This document shows positions 41,365 to 53,839 of a stretch of DNA of 64,000 bases, in pieces. The stretch covers positions 3,011,342 to 3,075,341 of the forward strand of contig CM035354.1 in assembly GCA_020137815.1 (NCBI GenBank), read 5' to 3'. The position numbers and the translations under genes are program-made. Under the pieces are notes generated by a model. It ran no database searches. It saw nothing but the letters and a program-made list of their open reading frames with translations, and was not told the origin of the DNA. The stretch's first letter is position 1. The number at the start of each line of letters is the position of its first letter. This stretch comes from Hormiphora californensis (Eukaryota; Ctenophora; Tentaculata; Cydippida; Pleurobrachiidae).

Positions 41365-44086
41365 TCACCGGTTGTTTATGTTCTCCGCAGCGACCAGCGC
41401 CTCACGATACTCGTACGTCCAGAACCCATTGACATCAATCAGAATGCTGACTATGATGTCGCCCTGACCACATTTTATCAAATCCTTTAGTGTGATCCGT
41501 TCAGGTTCTGCTGGTTTCACCATGTCAAATACCTCGTTTATTAGATCTTTCATGTCAACCTGAAGGGGGGGGGGTTGTTGAGTAGGTGTTACCTACTAGG
41601 TAACCCCTTAGTGGCTAGTACACTCGCCTCTCACGCACTAGGTCCCGGGTTCGATCCTGGTCTAGCGCATGTCGTCTAGTCCACCAAGCTATGATTGGTA
41701 GGGGCTCTCTTGAGAGACCCGAAAGCAACACGGAGTGCGTATGTTGTGGGGTAAGCGCCCGGCTACGCTGCAGAGAAATCTGCACCGGAAGGACCCGTGG
41801 CTGAAACGCCATTGAAAGGGATATCAGCACCCCCGGCACTGGATTTATCCTAGCCGTCCTGCTTTGCTTTTTTTTAACCCCTTACTCTATAGGGGGGGGC
41901 GGTTGTTGAGTAAGTTATCCATTACTAAATCTGGGGGGGGGGGGGTCTACCGAGAGGGTTTCATGATGTGTAGCCCACATAAACATAAAGTTACTCCATA
42001 CAATTATATCTCATGTTACGGGTGAGCCTAACTAAGACATAAAATGTTTGAATACATACTTCATGAAACATATGTATAGACCTTAAAAAACTACCGTTGT
42101 TTTTAATTTGTGATGTTTGAATACTTCAGAAATTGCACTCACCACATCCTGGCCATGTTTGGAGAGTTCCTCCTGGACAGCCCGGAAGTAGTAATTCAGG
42201 GAGAACATGGTCACCTCACCCCGCCCCTCACAATCCAAAATCTTAAACAGGTACTGGAGTGATTGGGAGGTCTTCCGATTTTCTAAAGCTAGGATGAAGT
42301 CCAGGTAGGTCTTGTAGTCCATTTCACCCTCGTATGTCAGACATTCTTGGAACACCCTGAGAGAGTAAGAGGGGATGTAAAAGATTTAAATTTTAAAGCA
42401 AGTTATTTTCTCGCTCGCCAGGGTGGTTTTAGGTTTAGGATAACCAACCCCCTCTAACGAAGCCAAGACCCCCCCCCCCCCCCCAGCACCAATCATCTTC
42501 ATCAGAAACCACCACTGATAAACAAACTCGCCCCCTCTCCCAACTCCATCTCAAGATCAGCTTATAATTACCTGTCAAGAAAGACGGATGTAAGAGTGCC
42601 ATTTCCATATTTGGACAGCTCCGACTTGGACAGCATACCATTGTGATCTGTATCCAGGGTGAGGTATTGTCCGTACACACGGAGGGCACTAGCCTGCACT
42701 AAACCAGTTGCATTCCTGCCGTTCCCTTGGTAACCCCTCCTCCCGTAGCTCCAGGAGTTCATCCAGGAAACTGCAACACAGTATGTCCTGAGGGAGGGGA
42801 ACGATTTGCAGATCTTCGGTATAGGAAGTGAGTGGGACTAATTCAACAACTCTATGCATCACATTTAGTCAAACATGTGCCCACTGTAATATGCCGAGAA
42901 TATAATGTTGGATGATGCTGAACAATCTTGTTGAGTAACGGGATAATTAAACTAAACTTTTATTAAACTCGGCGAGAAACCCCTTACTTAACAAGAACAA
43001 ACCTGGATTTTTATTTTCCCAGTTCGGAGTGGATCTAGGAAAAAGAAGAACTTCCTCACTGCAGTACACACGTAGAAACTATAAAAACTCTTCTCCAGTC
43101 CGTCCAGTTGGGGAAGTGTGGGGATCATCTCCAGAATGTAATTTTCAAGATCTGCCTCGCGGAGGTAACCAAGCCCCGATATGTCGTAGAGGGAGAGCCC
43201 AATTCGGCTCTGTTGCAGCCAGACTTTTCGCATAACATAGTGGAAAAACTCGACTATGGCAATGCGACCGTGGGGGTCTTTCTTGTAAAGTTTGCTAAAG
43301 GTGAGGGCGGAGAAATATTCCTTGCATTTAGGGCTCACTTTATCTTTAACCTGTGGAGAAGGAATTGTTTGGTTGTATTATTGATCCAGAAATCCAAAGA
43401 GTCTCAATTTGTCCATAATGTTACAACATAATTTATAACTGTGGAGAAGGGGTGGAGTTAGTTAAGTTGGATTCCAACTTAACTAATGCAAACCACCCAA
43501 TTATAGCCGACTACCCAATTATTGAGACACGCCGTGAACAATATAACTACCTTTAAATAATCCTCATAGTTAATCATCCTGTCCTCGAGTGGAGCTGATA
43601 GATTCTCCTCGAGGAGATCTAGCAGCTTTTGTAGTTCCTCATTCTCAAGTAAAGCAGCACTTTTCCGGGTTAGAAATGCTAGGGGAAAGGAGTTGTAGAG
43701 AGGAGTCAGAAAGCGTTAAAATACGATTTTAATGAGATTTCCATATTGATATTGTTCCAAAACAAAACGTTCGTTATTTTGGTTTGTATGGGTTACCTGC
43801 TCGACTTTCCTCGCGGAGTTTTTGAAGGATGACATTTTGTTCCGAGGGTAGGGGTGTGTAGAAGCACGGTATACTGGCATACGTTGGGTCCCTTTTTCTA
43901 CCACCACCCCACTCCAAGTAGTATCTAGAAGGGTCAGACATTAGTACACAGTTGCTATGGCTACAATTCATGTCTATTTTGGGGGACATACTTCTCAAAC
44001 ATCTTCCTCTCCTCTGTTGTGTCTTTGGGTGTGCTTCCCGCCTTACTTGCATTGAACTCCCGCAGCTTGTCTGCCCATGACGCCAT
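41365..44086 (-). CDS. PPP2R3C: PP2A regulatory subunit B'' gamma, with an internal +1 frameshift
   Basis: Seven exons: 43992-44086, 43797-43924, 43561-43679, 43003-43350, 42572-42787, 42143-42356 and 41365-41559. The product resembles human PPP2R3C (G5PR) along its length: MASWADKLREFN start, YYLEWGGGRK, SRIGLSLYDISGLGYLREAD, an EF-hand (DTDHNGMLSKSEL), CLTYEGEMDYKTYLDFILAL and the NGFWTYEYREALVA end. It targets the PP2A core enzyme in a calcium-sensitive way. Exon 5 reads NWFSAG then UAG at 42689-42691. Skipping one base there gives NWFSAGSALRVYGQYL, in line with NWFSAPSALRVYGQYL of the human protein. All splice phases fit only if that one extra base is discounted. It may be a sequencing indel, a null allele or translational frameshifting. 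Confidence 0.88.
41611..41874 (+). mobile_element. tRNA-derived SINE
   Basis: A 264-bp insertion in the last PPP2R3C intron bounded by a perfect 10-bp target duplication, taacccctta, at 41601-41610 and 41875-41884. Its 5' end is tRNA-like, with an A-box-like tggctagtac and a B box ggttcgatcc about 40 bp apart. The body is unrelated and ends in a T-rich tail (gctttgctttttttt). Confidence 0.9.
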
Positions 44087-44358
44087 TGCTACCACACTGT
44101 AAACAAAAAGTCAGATGGAGCTGCAATAATTGTGTATGAAAATAGTCGTTAGCAGGAAGTGCGCGGCTTTGCGCGCCACTCCAGCTGTACTTTCATAGGA
44201 AGAGAGTCTCAGGCGCGTGTCGGGAAAACTGTATAAATAAACTTTACATCTGAATACACACTCTGGGAAAATATATACACAATCTGATATGCAGTGATGA
44301 GTGGACAATAAAAAAGTGATGATGGCTATGAATGTGAAAATAAATACAGGTGATGTGA

Positions 44359-45296
44359 TTATGGTAGAAAATCAAACTCTTTTTTGAGTGGCAAAGTCAG
44401 TCGGAGTTGATGTTTATCGGTTACCCATTGTGCCCCGCCCTGGGCGCTTACAACAGGTTTGGGTAGGTGGAGACGAAGAGCGTATACTGGTGTCATACAT
44501 TCAACCTGGTTGAGAGAGAGAGAGAGAGGGTTAGAGAAGGTGTTAGAGAGGGTGTCAGGGTGTTAGAGATTAAAGGGAGAAGGATAAAATCAGGCAGATA
44601 TAGTAATTAGTATGGGCCGCCCTATACTATTTCTATGGTGATGCAGTAGTATAGTACATTTAGAACGTGCTATAAAAGACCATTCTGTATGACCAACTAC
44701 CAAGAAACCGAAACACCAACCTTCTCGTCGGTGACATTAAGATCAATATCACTACTCTTCGTATCAGGGAGGTTTATCGTAACCACAATCTCATCATTTG
44801 ATGCCTCAGTTTTCCCGCTCATACCCAGAAAGACATCCTCAGTACCCACGTTCTGCTTGAACATGACTTCATACTCAGGCTGCTGTCGGTGATCTTCAAT
44901 ATTTTCCGCAGGGGCTCCCTCTGGAAGGAATTCTGTATCCCAAATATCCTTGCCTGTGGGGCCTTTTTTAACTGTCGTTGGAGTCACCTGGGGAGGGGGA
45001 GGTTTAGTAAATTGTTCTGACAATAATTGAACGGTTTTGACTTTGGTTAAGAAGTCACGCTCGCGATGAGGGATAAATTCATTACCAAGTTTCGACTACA
45101 TAACCAACTCAAATGTATAACTGGTTTGTCAGCCCTAAACTGCACTAACATCAGGGATTTTGTGTGGTTTCTTGGTGCCAATTTGTCCAGGATTATAAAA
45201 CCCATCCCCTCCAGTATCACTGTCACTATCCTCCTCTTTAGGATTCAACATTTCCTCCAGTTTAGAGAGTGCTGCAACGTCAAACATACCAGCCAT
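44359..45296 (-). CDS. DNAAF6: Dynein axonemal assembly factor, PIH1 type
   Basis: Three exons, 45150-45296, 44721-44987 and 44359-44505, give 186 residues (human DNAAF6/PIH1D3 about 214). Exon 1 encodes ALSKLEEMLNPKEEDSDSD, a family signature. Exon 2 has DIWDTEFLPEGAP, PEYEVMFKQNVGTEDVFLGM and a CS-like strand (IVVTINLPDTKSSDIDLNV). Exon 3 ends HQLRLTLPLKKEFDFLP. The protein works in the cytoplasm with HSP90 and R2TP-like complexes to pre-assemble axonemal dynein arms, so the organism makes motile cilia or flagella. It lies 273 bp upstream of the PPP2R3C start, on the same strand. Confidence 0.92.
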
Positions 45297-45937
45297 TGTG
45301 TCAGAGACTATTTTAAGAGAGGGTAACGGATCAGTTGAGAGAATATATTTTCTGCATTTAAATGAGATTTCTTCGAGGGTGGTAGCTACGTAATTTCTTG
45401 AGATTTTATAGCAATGCAAGAGAAGTGTCTGGTGATTTATAAGATGCCTCTAGTGGTGGTAAAAACACGTACTAAGTAACTTGTTTCTAATCAGGGAGAG
45501 TTGGAAATAGGGAACAAGGTTATATTTTAAACCACAATCTTGATTGGTTGAGACGTGGTAATGGTAATTAAAACACAAAATATTTTCAAAACTTTTTACA
45601 CAAAATGTGTGCCAGCTGATAAACGAAAATAAATATAAAATTTACAGGGAATTTTCGATAGGGCATTGGATTTCCTCTCAAATGAAGGGGTACGATAGGA
45701 GAGACGGGGGGAGGTTTTTTGTCTGTTTCTGACACACATTCACAGGGTGTTTCAATGTCTTTATCATCGACACCGCCTGCTTTACAATTGGGGGGGGGGG
45801 GGGGGAACAAGCACTTTATAAAGTTCGAGGAGGGAGGGGGGACGAAATAACACATTTACACACAAAAAGTGTCTCAATACATCCTCTCCGATAGAGAAAC
45901 AGAAAGGAATCTCCGAGAGAGAAGTTCAGATTGTGTT
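45297..45937. other. Intergenic between DNAAF6 and CDK5
   Basis: Short spacer with a run of about 17 G near 45788. No gene is visible. The DNAAF6 promoter should lie here. Confidence 0.5.
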
Positions 45938-48435
<2,498 letters not shown>

Positions 48436-49045
48436 AGGGGTTCATGATGATGGTGCTGTTCTGTGTAGGGTCTAAACCCCGCTACTACTAGAGTCTAGAA
48501 AGGGGAAGAAGGCTGTGAGATCATGGGAAATGGAGCTAGATTCAGATTTCATAGGAGTTTTTGCCTAGCTAGACTCTGTTACAAATGTAAAGGAGGGTTA
48601 GAACATAACAAAGGAGTTTCTGATAATAAGAAATTAAACGCGGTGGTTGGTAAAACTCGATTCAAAATATACAACTTAAAAACTTTGTTTTATAGAGAGA
48701 TATAATAGAACTGGTCACACCATTCAAAGGCGAATACAATGGTGCTACAATGGTTAAACCCATTTTCTTTTCAGTCCTTCAACAGACAGTCATAAACAAC
48801 TTTAGCGAGATACATGGCGCGAAGTGAACTCGGTGGGCAAATAAGGACACTTGTAAATTTCACGATGTCAATCGTCAGACATGCATACACAAACACACGT
48901 CACACAGTACAGGCCACAGGGCGAATCACTATGGCTATGGCTAAGTATGCGAAAATATAAGACAAATACAGCACGTTTTAGTTTGACAAGAAACAAAACA
49001 AACAGAAGGAAGAGGCACAAAAACAGAGAGGAATTATCTCCCTTA
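48436..49045. other. Intergenic between CDK5 and dynamin-like gene
   Basis: Contains another copy of the dispersed gggttagaacataac motif (about 48590-48612). No gene seen; it should hold the CDK5 promoter. Confidence 0.55.
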
Positions 49046-51447
49046 TCACACATCCGGTATATCCCTCAGTCCACCAAGTACTTTCTGAGCCTCAGCAAGT
49101 GCATCTAACATCTTACTGGCCCTCTCCCTCTTCTTCCTGACACTCTCACTCTCGCTCAATAGCTCATCAAACCGATCCTCGCTGTACAGCTCCGAGATGA
49201 GGGAACTGGAAAGATTCTTAGCGAGGTAACTGACCATAAAGTGCATAATTGTCTTGGGGATGGAATCCTGGAGTTGTTTTCGGATGATAGTGAAATATTG
49301 GCACACCAGGCGCTCTATCATCTGGACTTCTTCCCTCTCTCGCCGGGTTAACTTGTGCTCCACTTCTTTGCCTGAGGCGGTACGTTCTAGGAATGAGTGG
49401 ACTGTTAAGATAATCATAATGTTTGAACTTTGAGACAACAAAAGTTGCTATCTTGTACAATAATTTGACAAATTAAATCTGTGCCCTAACTAAATAACAA
49501 TTAAATATATTTGACCTACCACGGGCATCCACAAGACTGACTCTGTTCATTCCCCCCACAAGGCGTTGCTGTTGATGATAATTAGCAGCTGCTGGCTCTT
49601 CCCTCCCTCCTGCCTCGCCCAAGAACCGATCAGTGACCTCCCTATACCGGTATATAAAATCAGGGTGGTTCGTGTTGATGTAACTCTGCTCAATGGCCAG
49701 CAAGTTCTCCACCATCTCCCGAGTTGGTTGAAGTCTCTCACCGAGAAGGGCGACCCCAGCCGTCATTACTTCGTGTTTCATGGTGTCAAACCGCTCAAAG
49801 TGTCTGCCACAAACCACGGTGATGGTGTTCGCTAGCTCGTCGTAACTGAGATCAACCACCCGAAGGCAAATGTCCCGGAGGAGGCCAATTTGACGTTTTG
49901 CCAGCATCTCAAAGGCGATTTCCGGGATGAAAATAGAAGGCCGTGTTCCCATGGAATTCCGGACAGAATGCCGAACGTCACTTAACGTTAGTCCTGTCAT
50001 GGGATCAAATTCCTCTAGGGCCTTTCCAAATGTATCCTGGAAGATGTAAAACAACTTGGCTCCACCCGATATTTCGCTGGTGTTGATGTTGGTGGAGTTA
50101 CCGTTTATCAGACCGCTGAAGTCTGCGGAAAACTGGTTGATCAACTCCAGAATGGCAGGACCCTTTTTGACGATGGGCCGACCCAGATCACTAATAATTC
50201 CCTCCTGAACCCCCTTCATGTGGGACACCCTGGCCCTCAGTTGTGGCAAACACCTCTTCACATGACCAAGTAAGAGGGTACTGAGACGATCCGAGAGGTA
50301 TCCCGTGCCCATGCGAGCGGAGATTGTGGGGTGAGTTTTAGCAAAAAACCTGTCCTCTCGCTCCAGGGCATCCCTTATACTTGTCCCACTTTCAATGTCT
50401 CTTTGCGATCGGTTTATTACCCCAACAAGACCAAGTTTCACGGGGAGAGTAACACCCTTTAGGAGGTTAATTGACTCATCCCCTCGCTCCATCAGATCAA
50501 CTTTAGTCACCACTACCAGAGTCCTATCCCCGAATGGGTCCACTCTCTTGGCAACCTTGATGGCCTCACTTGTCGCTATGTCCTGATTTCCGGCAGTTAT
50601 GGCAAGGATGATAGAGTTTTCATTCTCCACAAAACTCGATACAAGGTCTTCAATTTGACTCTCAATATCCTCAGGTTGGCCCGCTACCGGAACTTTTGTC
50701 AGCCCTGGCAGGTCTACTAAAGTGAGGTTAGGAGTGGATCCACTGTAAATCTTCAGGTGTATGGGGATGGATGATATCCCTTTACTATCTCCTGCCACTC
50801 TCTCTGTATCCATAACTATTTCATCCTTAACGGCCTCAAAGTCGGTGAAAACCTCGCCCTTTCGGTGTAGAAACTCAGCCCATACCATGTGTTCTACCCC
50901 TCCTACACTGTGACACTCGCTGGTGTTGACCAGTTGGAGGATAAGAGGTCGCCGGGTGACAATTCCCATACCGCGAGGCAGGAAATCCCGGCCGACAATG
51001 TTTTCCAGGACTGATGATTTACCTGGTTGGAAGGGGATACATGGTCAGTGATGTTGATAGAGAGAGATTGTTACTTTAATAGGAGAGAGATTGTTACTGT
51101 AACTAGGGAGAGATTGTTACTCTACATAGGGAGAGATTGTTACTGTAACTAGGCCCTAGGGAGAGATTGTTACTGTAACTAGGGAGAGATTGTTACTGTA
51201 ACAGGGGAGATATTGTTACTCTAACTAGGGAGAGATTGATACTCTAACTAGGGAGAGATTGTTACTGTAACTAGGGAGAGATTGTTACTGTAACTAGGGA
51301 GAGGGAGAACTCTCTATTACCTGATGATTGTGAGCCCAAGACCACTATTTGGGGAAGGAGGACTGTGTCAGAGGAAACTCCGACGGTGGTAAAAACATCC
51401 TGCAGTTTATTCATCGTCTCCAAAACGGAGCCCAGCGTGACGGTCAT
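49046..51447 (-). CDS. DNM1L: Dynamin-related GTPase, DNM1L/DRP1-like
   Basis: Three exons, 51321-51447, 49520-51022 (an unusually long 1.5-kb exon) and 49046-49386, give 656 residues. GTPase motifs: G1 GSQSSGKSS across the first splice, G3 DLPGLTKVPV and G4 TKVDLMERG. The middle/stalk region and a C-terminal GED (RREREEVQMIERLVCQYFT, MVSYLAKNLSSSLISEL) follow. There is no PH domain or proline-rich tail, which points to the DRP1 class that cuts mitochondria and peroxisomes. The variable domain between stalk and GED (about residues 510-550) is much shorter than the 100 or so residues in vertebrate DRP1. Intron 1 has a 23-bp minisatellite. Confidence 0.93.
51055..51305. repeat. 23-bp minisatellite (agggagagattgttactgtaact)
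   Basis: About eleven copies of the unit in intron 1 of the dynamin-like gene. One copy abuts the exon 1 donor side. Confidence 0.95.
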
Positions 51448-51769
51448 GGTTGCTGAGCTATAATTGGACAAAGAGGGTAATAGGCAAATCAATTATTTGA
51501 CTGTGACAAAAGAGGGTAGTAGACAAATCATTTATTTGACTGTGACAGCCGGTGACAGGTTTGTGTATGAGATATTGGCGCAGCAGATCAAAATTTTAAG
51601 CAGAGGTAGACACAATTTAGAAAATAAATAGCCTGCTAGCAAAATAAATATAAAATTTGATAAAAATAACTTGGTCAACAAGTATCTATTCACATCTGAC
51701 ACTATAAATAAGATTTCTCACTATACTATTCACACTAATTTCCGATCACATCTTACGACACTCTCATTT

Positions 51770-53234
51770 CTACTTCTCCAGCATTTTCCCTACTCTTGTC
51801 TTTCTCTCCTGATGCTCCTTATCTTCATCTATAATGGCGTGTTCAGCTGCATTCCTTGCCTTCAAACAATCCCTGGTAAAGGTGTACAGTTCGTGTTTCA
51901 GCAGCTTCTCTAACTCTGAAGTATTTTCAACTTTTAGAGAGCCTTGTAGTAGTTTCACTGAGTGTTGTAGGGACGGGGCTAGCTTGTCAAAATGCTGGAA
52001 AAATACCGCCAACTGTTCGTTAGTTTGTTCCTCTTGAAGGAGAGAGTAGCAGGAGAGAAGAGAGGAAAGGGGATCAGTTAAAACGGGGGCCAAAGAGTTT
52101 CGTTCAAACTCTCTAAACACAGTTTCTATTCCAGCGATTAACTTCAACACAAACTGAGTGTGCTGATCCAATCTCTTGTGGCATTTTGCCAGTTCGTTAT
52201 CAAGACTTTCCAGCCTTAGTTTGTGTAGCTTACCCTGGTGGTGTGCTAGCTGCCAGACCAAGGGTACAATTTCCAGGATTTCCTTCTTTTTGGTGTGACC
52301 CCGAACGAACTCAGTGACTGACTGAAGAGTAACCTCAGTTGAGATCTTTTTACCTCGATGGGGTAACTGGGGTTGTAGAACGGAGAGATATGTTAGGTTG
52401 GTCGTACAATCCCGGAGCTGTGATAAGAGGTGGTCTTTGTGTGGTGTGGCGAGGGGACTATCTCTGATTTCTGATTCCAATGTCGCACCGGTTGATCGGT
52501 GGAACGATTCTAGGGACACCACAAGTTCACTCAACTTGGTTTCAAGGTTACTCTGAAAAGAAAAGATGGTCAAGTACAAGGAAAGGAAATATGTGGCTCA
52601 GAAGTAGATTTGCCATATTACTTACGATTTGTTTCAAGTTATAAGAAGCATAATCACGCGGATTAGGACAATCTTCCCGGAACTTATTTTTGATCAACTG
52701 ACCAGCGATAACTGTCTGAAAAAGAAGTTTTGTTGGTACAAGTTATAGTTGTTGTCAATGTTTGGGATAGGTATTTTTTACATAGCATGAACAAAACTAA
52801 TCGATAAACCTACATCTGCATTCTCAGTTGGTCGGTTGAATGTCTTACAAACGCCCCGTAAAGTTTTAACAACCCCGTCAAGACCCTCACAACCAGACCT
52901 TTGTTCCAAATCGAGTGCAACATTTTCAATTGTATTGTAAGCGTGGTGCAAGGATATCTTCCTCTCATTCATTTGGTGGGAGAGACTCTGACACTGTCTC
53001 TCGAGTTGGTAGATACGACATTTAAGGAGGACAAGACGTCGCGGGTCATTCGTCTCTGTTTTACCTTCTGCCATGAGCTGGTCGTATAGACCTCTGAAAC
53101 AGAAAAGAGTGGAAATCTTCAAAACACAAGGGGGAGAGAGAGAAAGCCACAATATATATTCGGGATGTAGTTTGTTACCTGAGTTCAGCGTTTTCTTTCC
53201 GAAGTTTTTCATTTTCAGCTTTCAAAGTGTTCAT
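51770..53234 (-). CDS. Unrecognised coiled-coil protein
   Basis: Four exons, 53179-53234, 52814-53093, 52626-52715 and 51770-52552, give 402 residues with matching phases. The start MNTLKAENEKLRKENAELR is a coiled coil and continues with LVLLKCRIYQLERQCQSLSH. The last exon is helical, rich in Leu, Glu, Gln and Lys (ELEKLLKHELYTFTRDCLKA). There is no signal peptide or membrane segment. Such a layout is common among centrosomal, ciliary and spindle proteins, but I cannot assign a family. It starts 77 bp from the POP7 stop, so the two may share regulation or a transcript. Confidence 0.85.
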
Positions 53235-53310
53235 TCTAGCAAAGAGATATGGAAATGCATTTGCACGTTTCTCTATTTAGTTGTAGGCTGTAAAACACAA
53301 AAGTAAAATA

Positions 53311-53667
53311 TCAAGAAGGGTTCCAAGATGAGGTTACACCGAGAGTCCTAAAAACTTTAACAGAAACCGAACTGTTCTTGCGACTTTGAATCGTGTCATC
53401 TTCTAGCTCGTCATGAAGAGTCACAGTATGTGTAGTTGTACTCAAATCATACATCCCCTTTCCTCGATCCTTTATCTGTAAGGCTAAGTTTAGAACGCGG
53501 CTCATAGCTGGACCTATGCCGTGAATCACTACATGATCTAACTTCCCCTCGTCTAAGATCCTCCACGCCCGCTCCAACTGCTGACTGAATGGCTGTGTTG
53601 TGTCCAGATATATTTCATTGATCCCATGACTGTGAACGGGTGGAATCTTCTTACGACCTTTGCTCAT
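53311..53667 (-). CDS. POP7: RNase P/MRP protein subunit p20 (Alba-like)
   Basis: A 118-residue frame from the ATG at 53667 (MSKGRKKIPPVHSHGINEIY). The core resembles Rpp20/Pop7: IYLDTTQPFSQQLERAWRIL, HVVIHGIGPAMSRVLNLALQ, HTVTLHDELED and SRKNSSVSVKVFR. It is an Alba-fold protein that pairs with Rpp25 to bind the P3 helix of RNase P and RNase MRP RNA in the nucleolus, for tRNA 5'-end and pre-rRNA processing. A tract ending ttattacag lies just before the start, so a 5'-UTR intron is likely. The length is somewhat below human (140), with a shorter N-terminal extension. Confidence 0.88.
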   Translation of the reverse strand: MSKGRKKIPPVHSHGINEIYLDTTQPFSQQLERAWRILDEGKLDHVVIHGIGPAMSRVLNLALQIKDRGKGMYDLSTTTHTVTLHDELEDDTIQSRKNSSVSVKVFRTLGVTSSWNPS

Positions 53668-53839
53668 GTTAATTCCTGTGCCCTGTAATAAAAAAGTTAC
53701 ATCTTCGATTAAATGTGAAAATTTGAAATTGATCAACCATAGCTGATACAGGAAACTGCGACAACCTCGTACAAACAAAACAAAACAAACTGCTCACAAG
53801 TCACACGCCGAAAAGGGATCAATTCTTGACGACGTAACC

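Noticed and set aside
41611-41680. Functional tRNA gene
   Set aside because: A and B boxes are present, but the anticodon and acceptor stems do not pair well, and the unit is the head of a SINE with a target duplication.
51055-51305. CRISPR-like array of evenly spaced repeats
   Set aside because: Repeats are contiguous without unique spacers, in a eukaryotic intron; it is a minisatellite.
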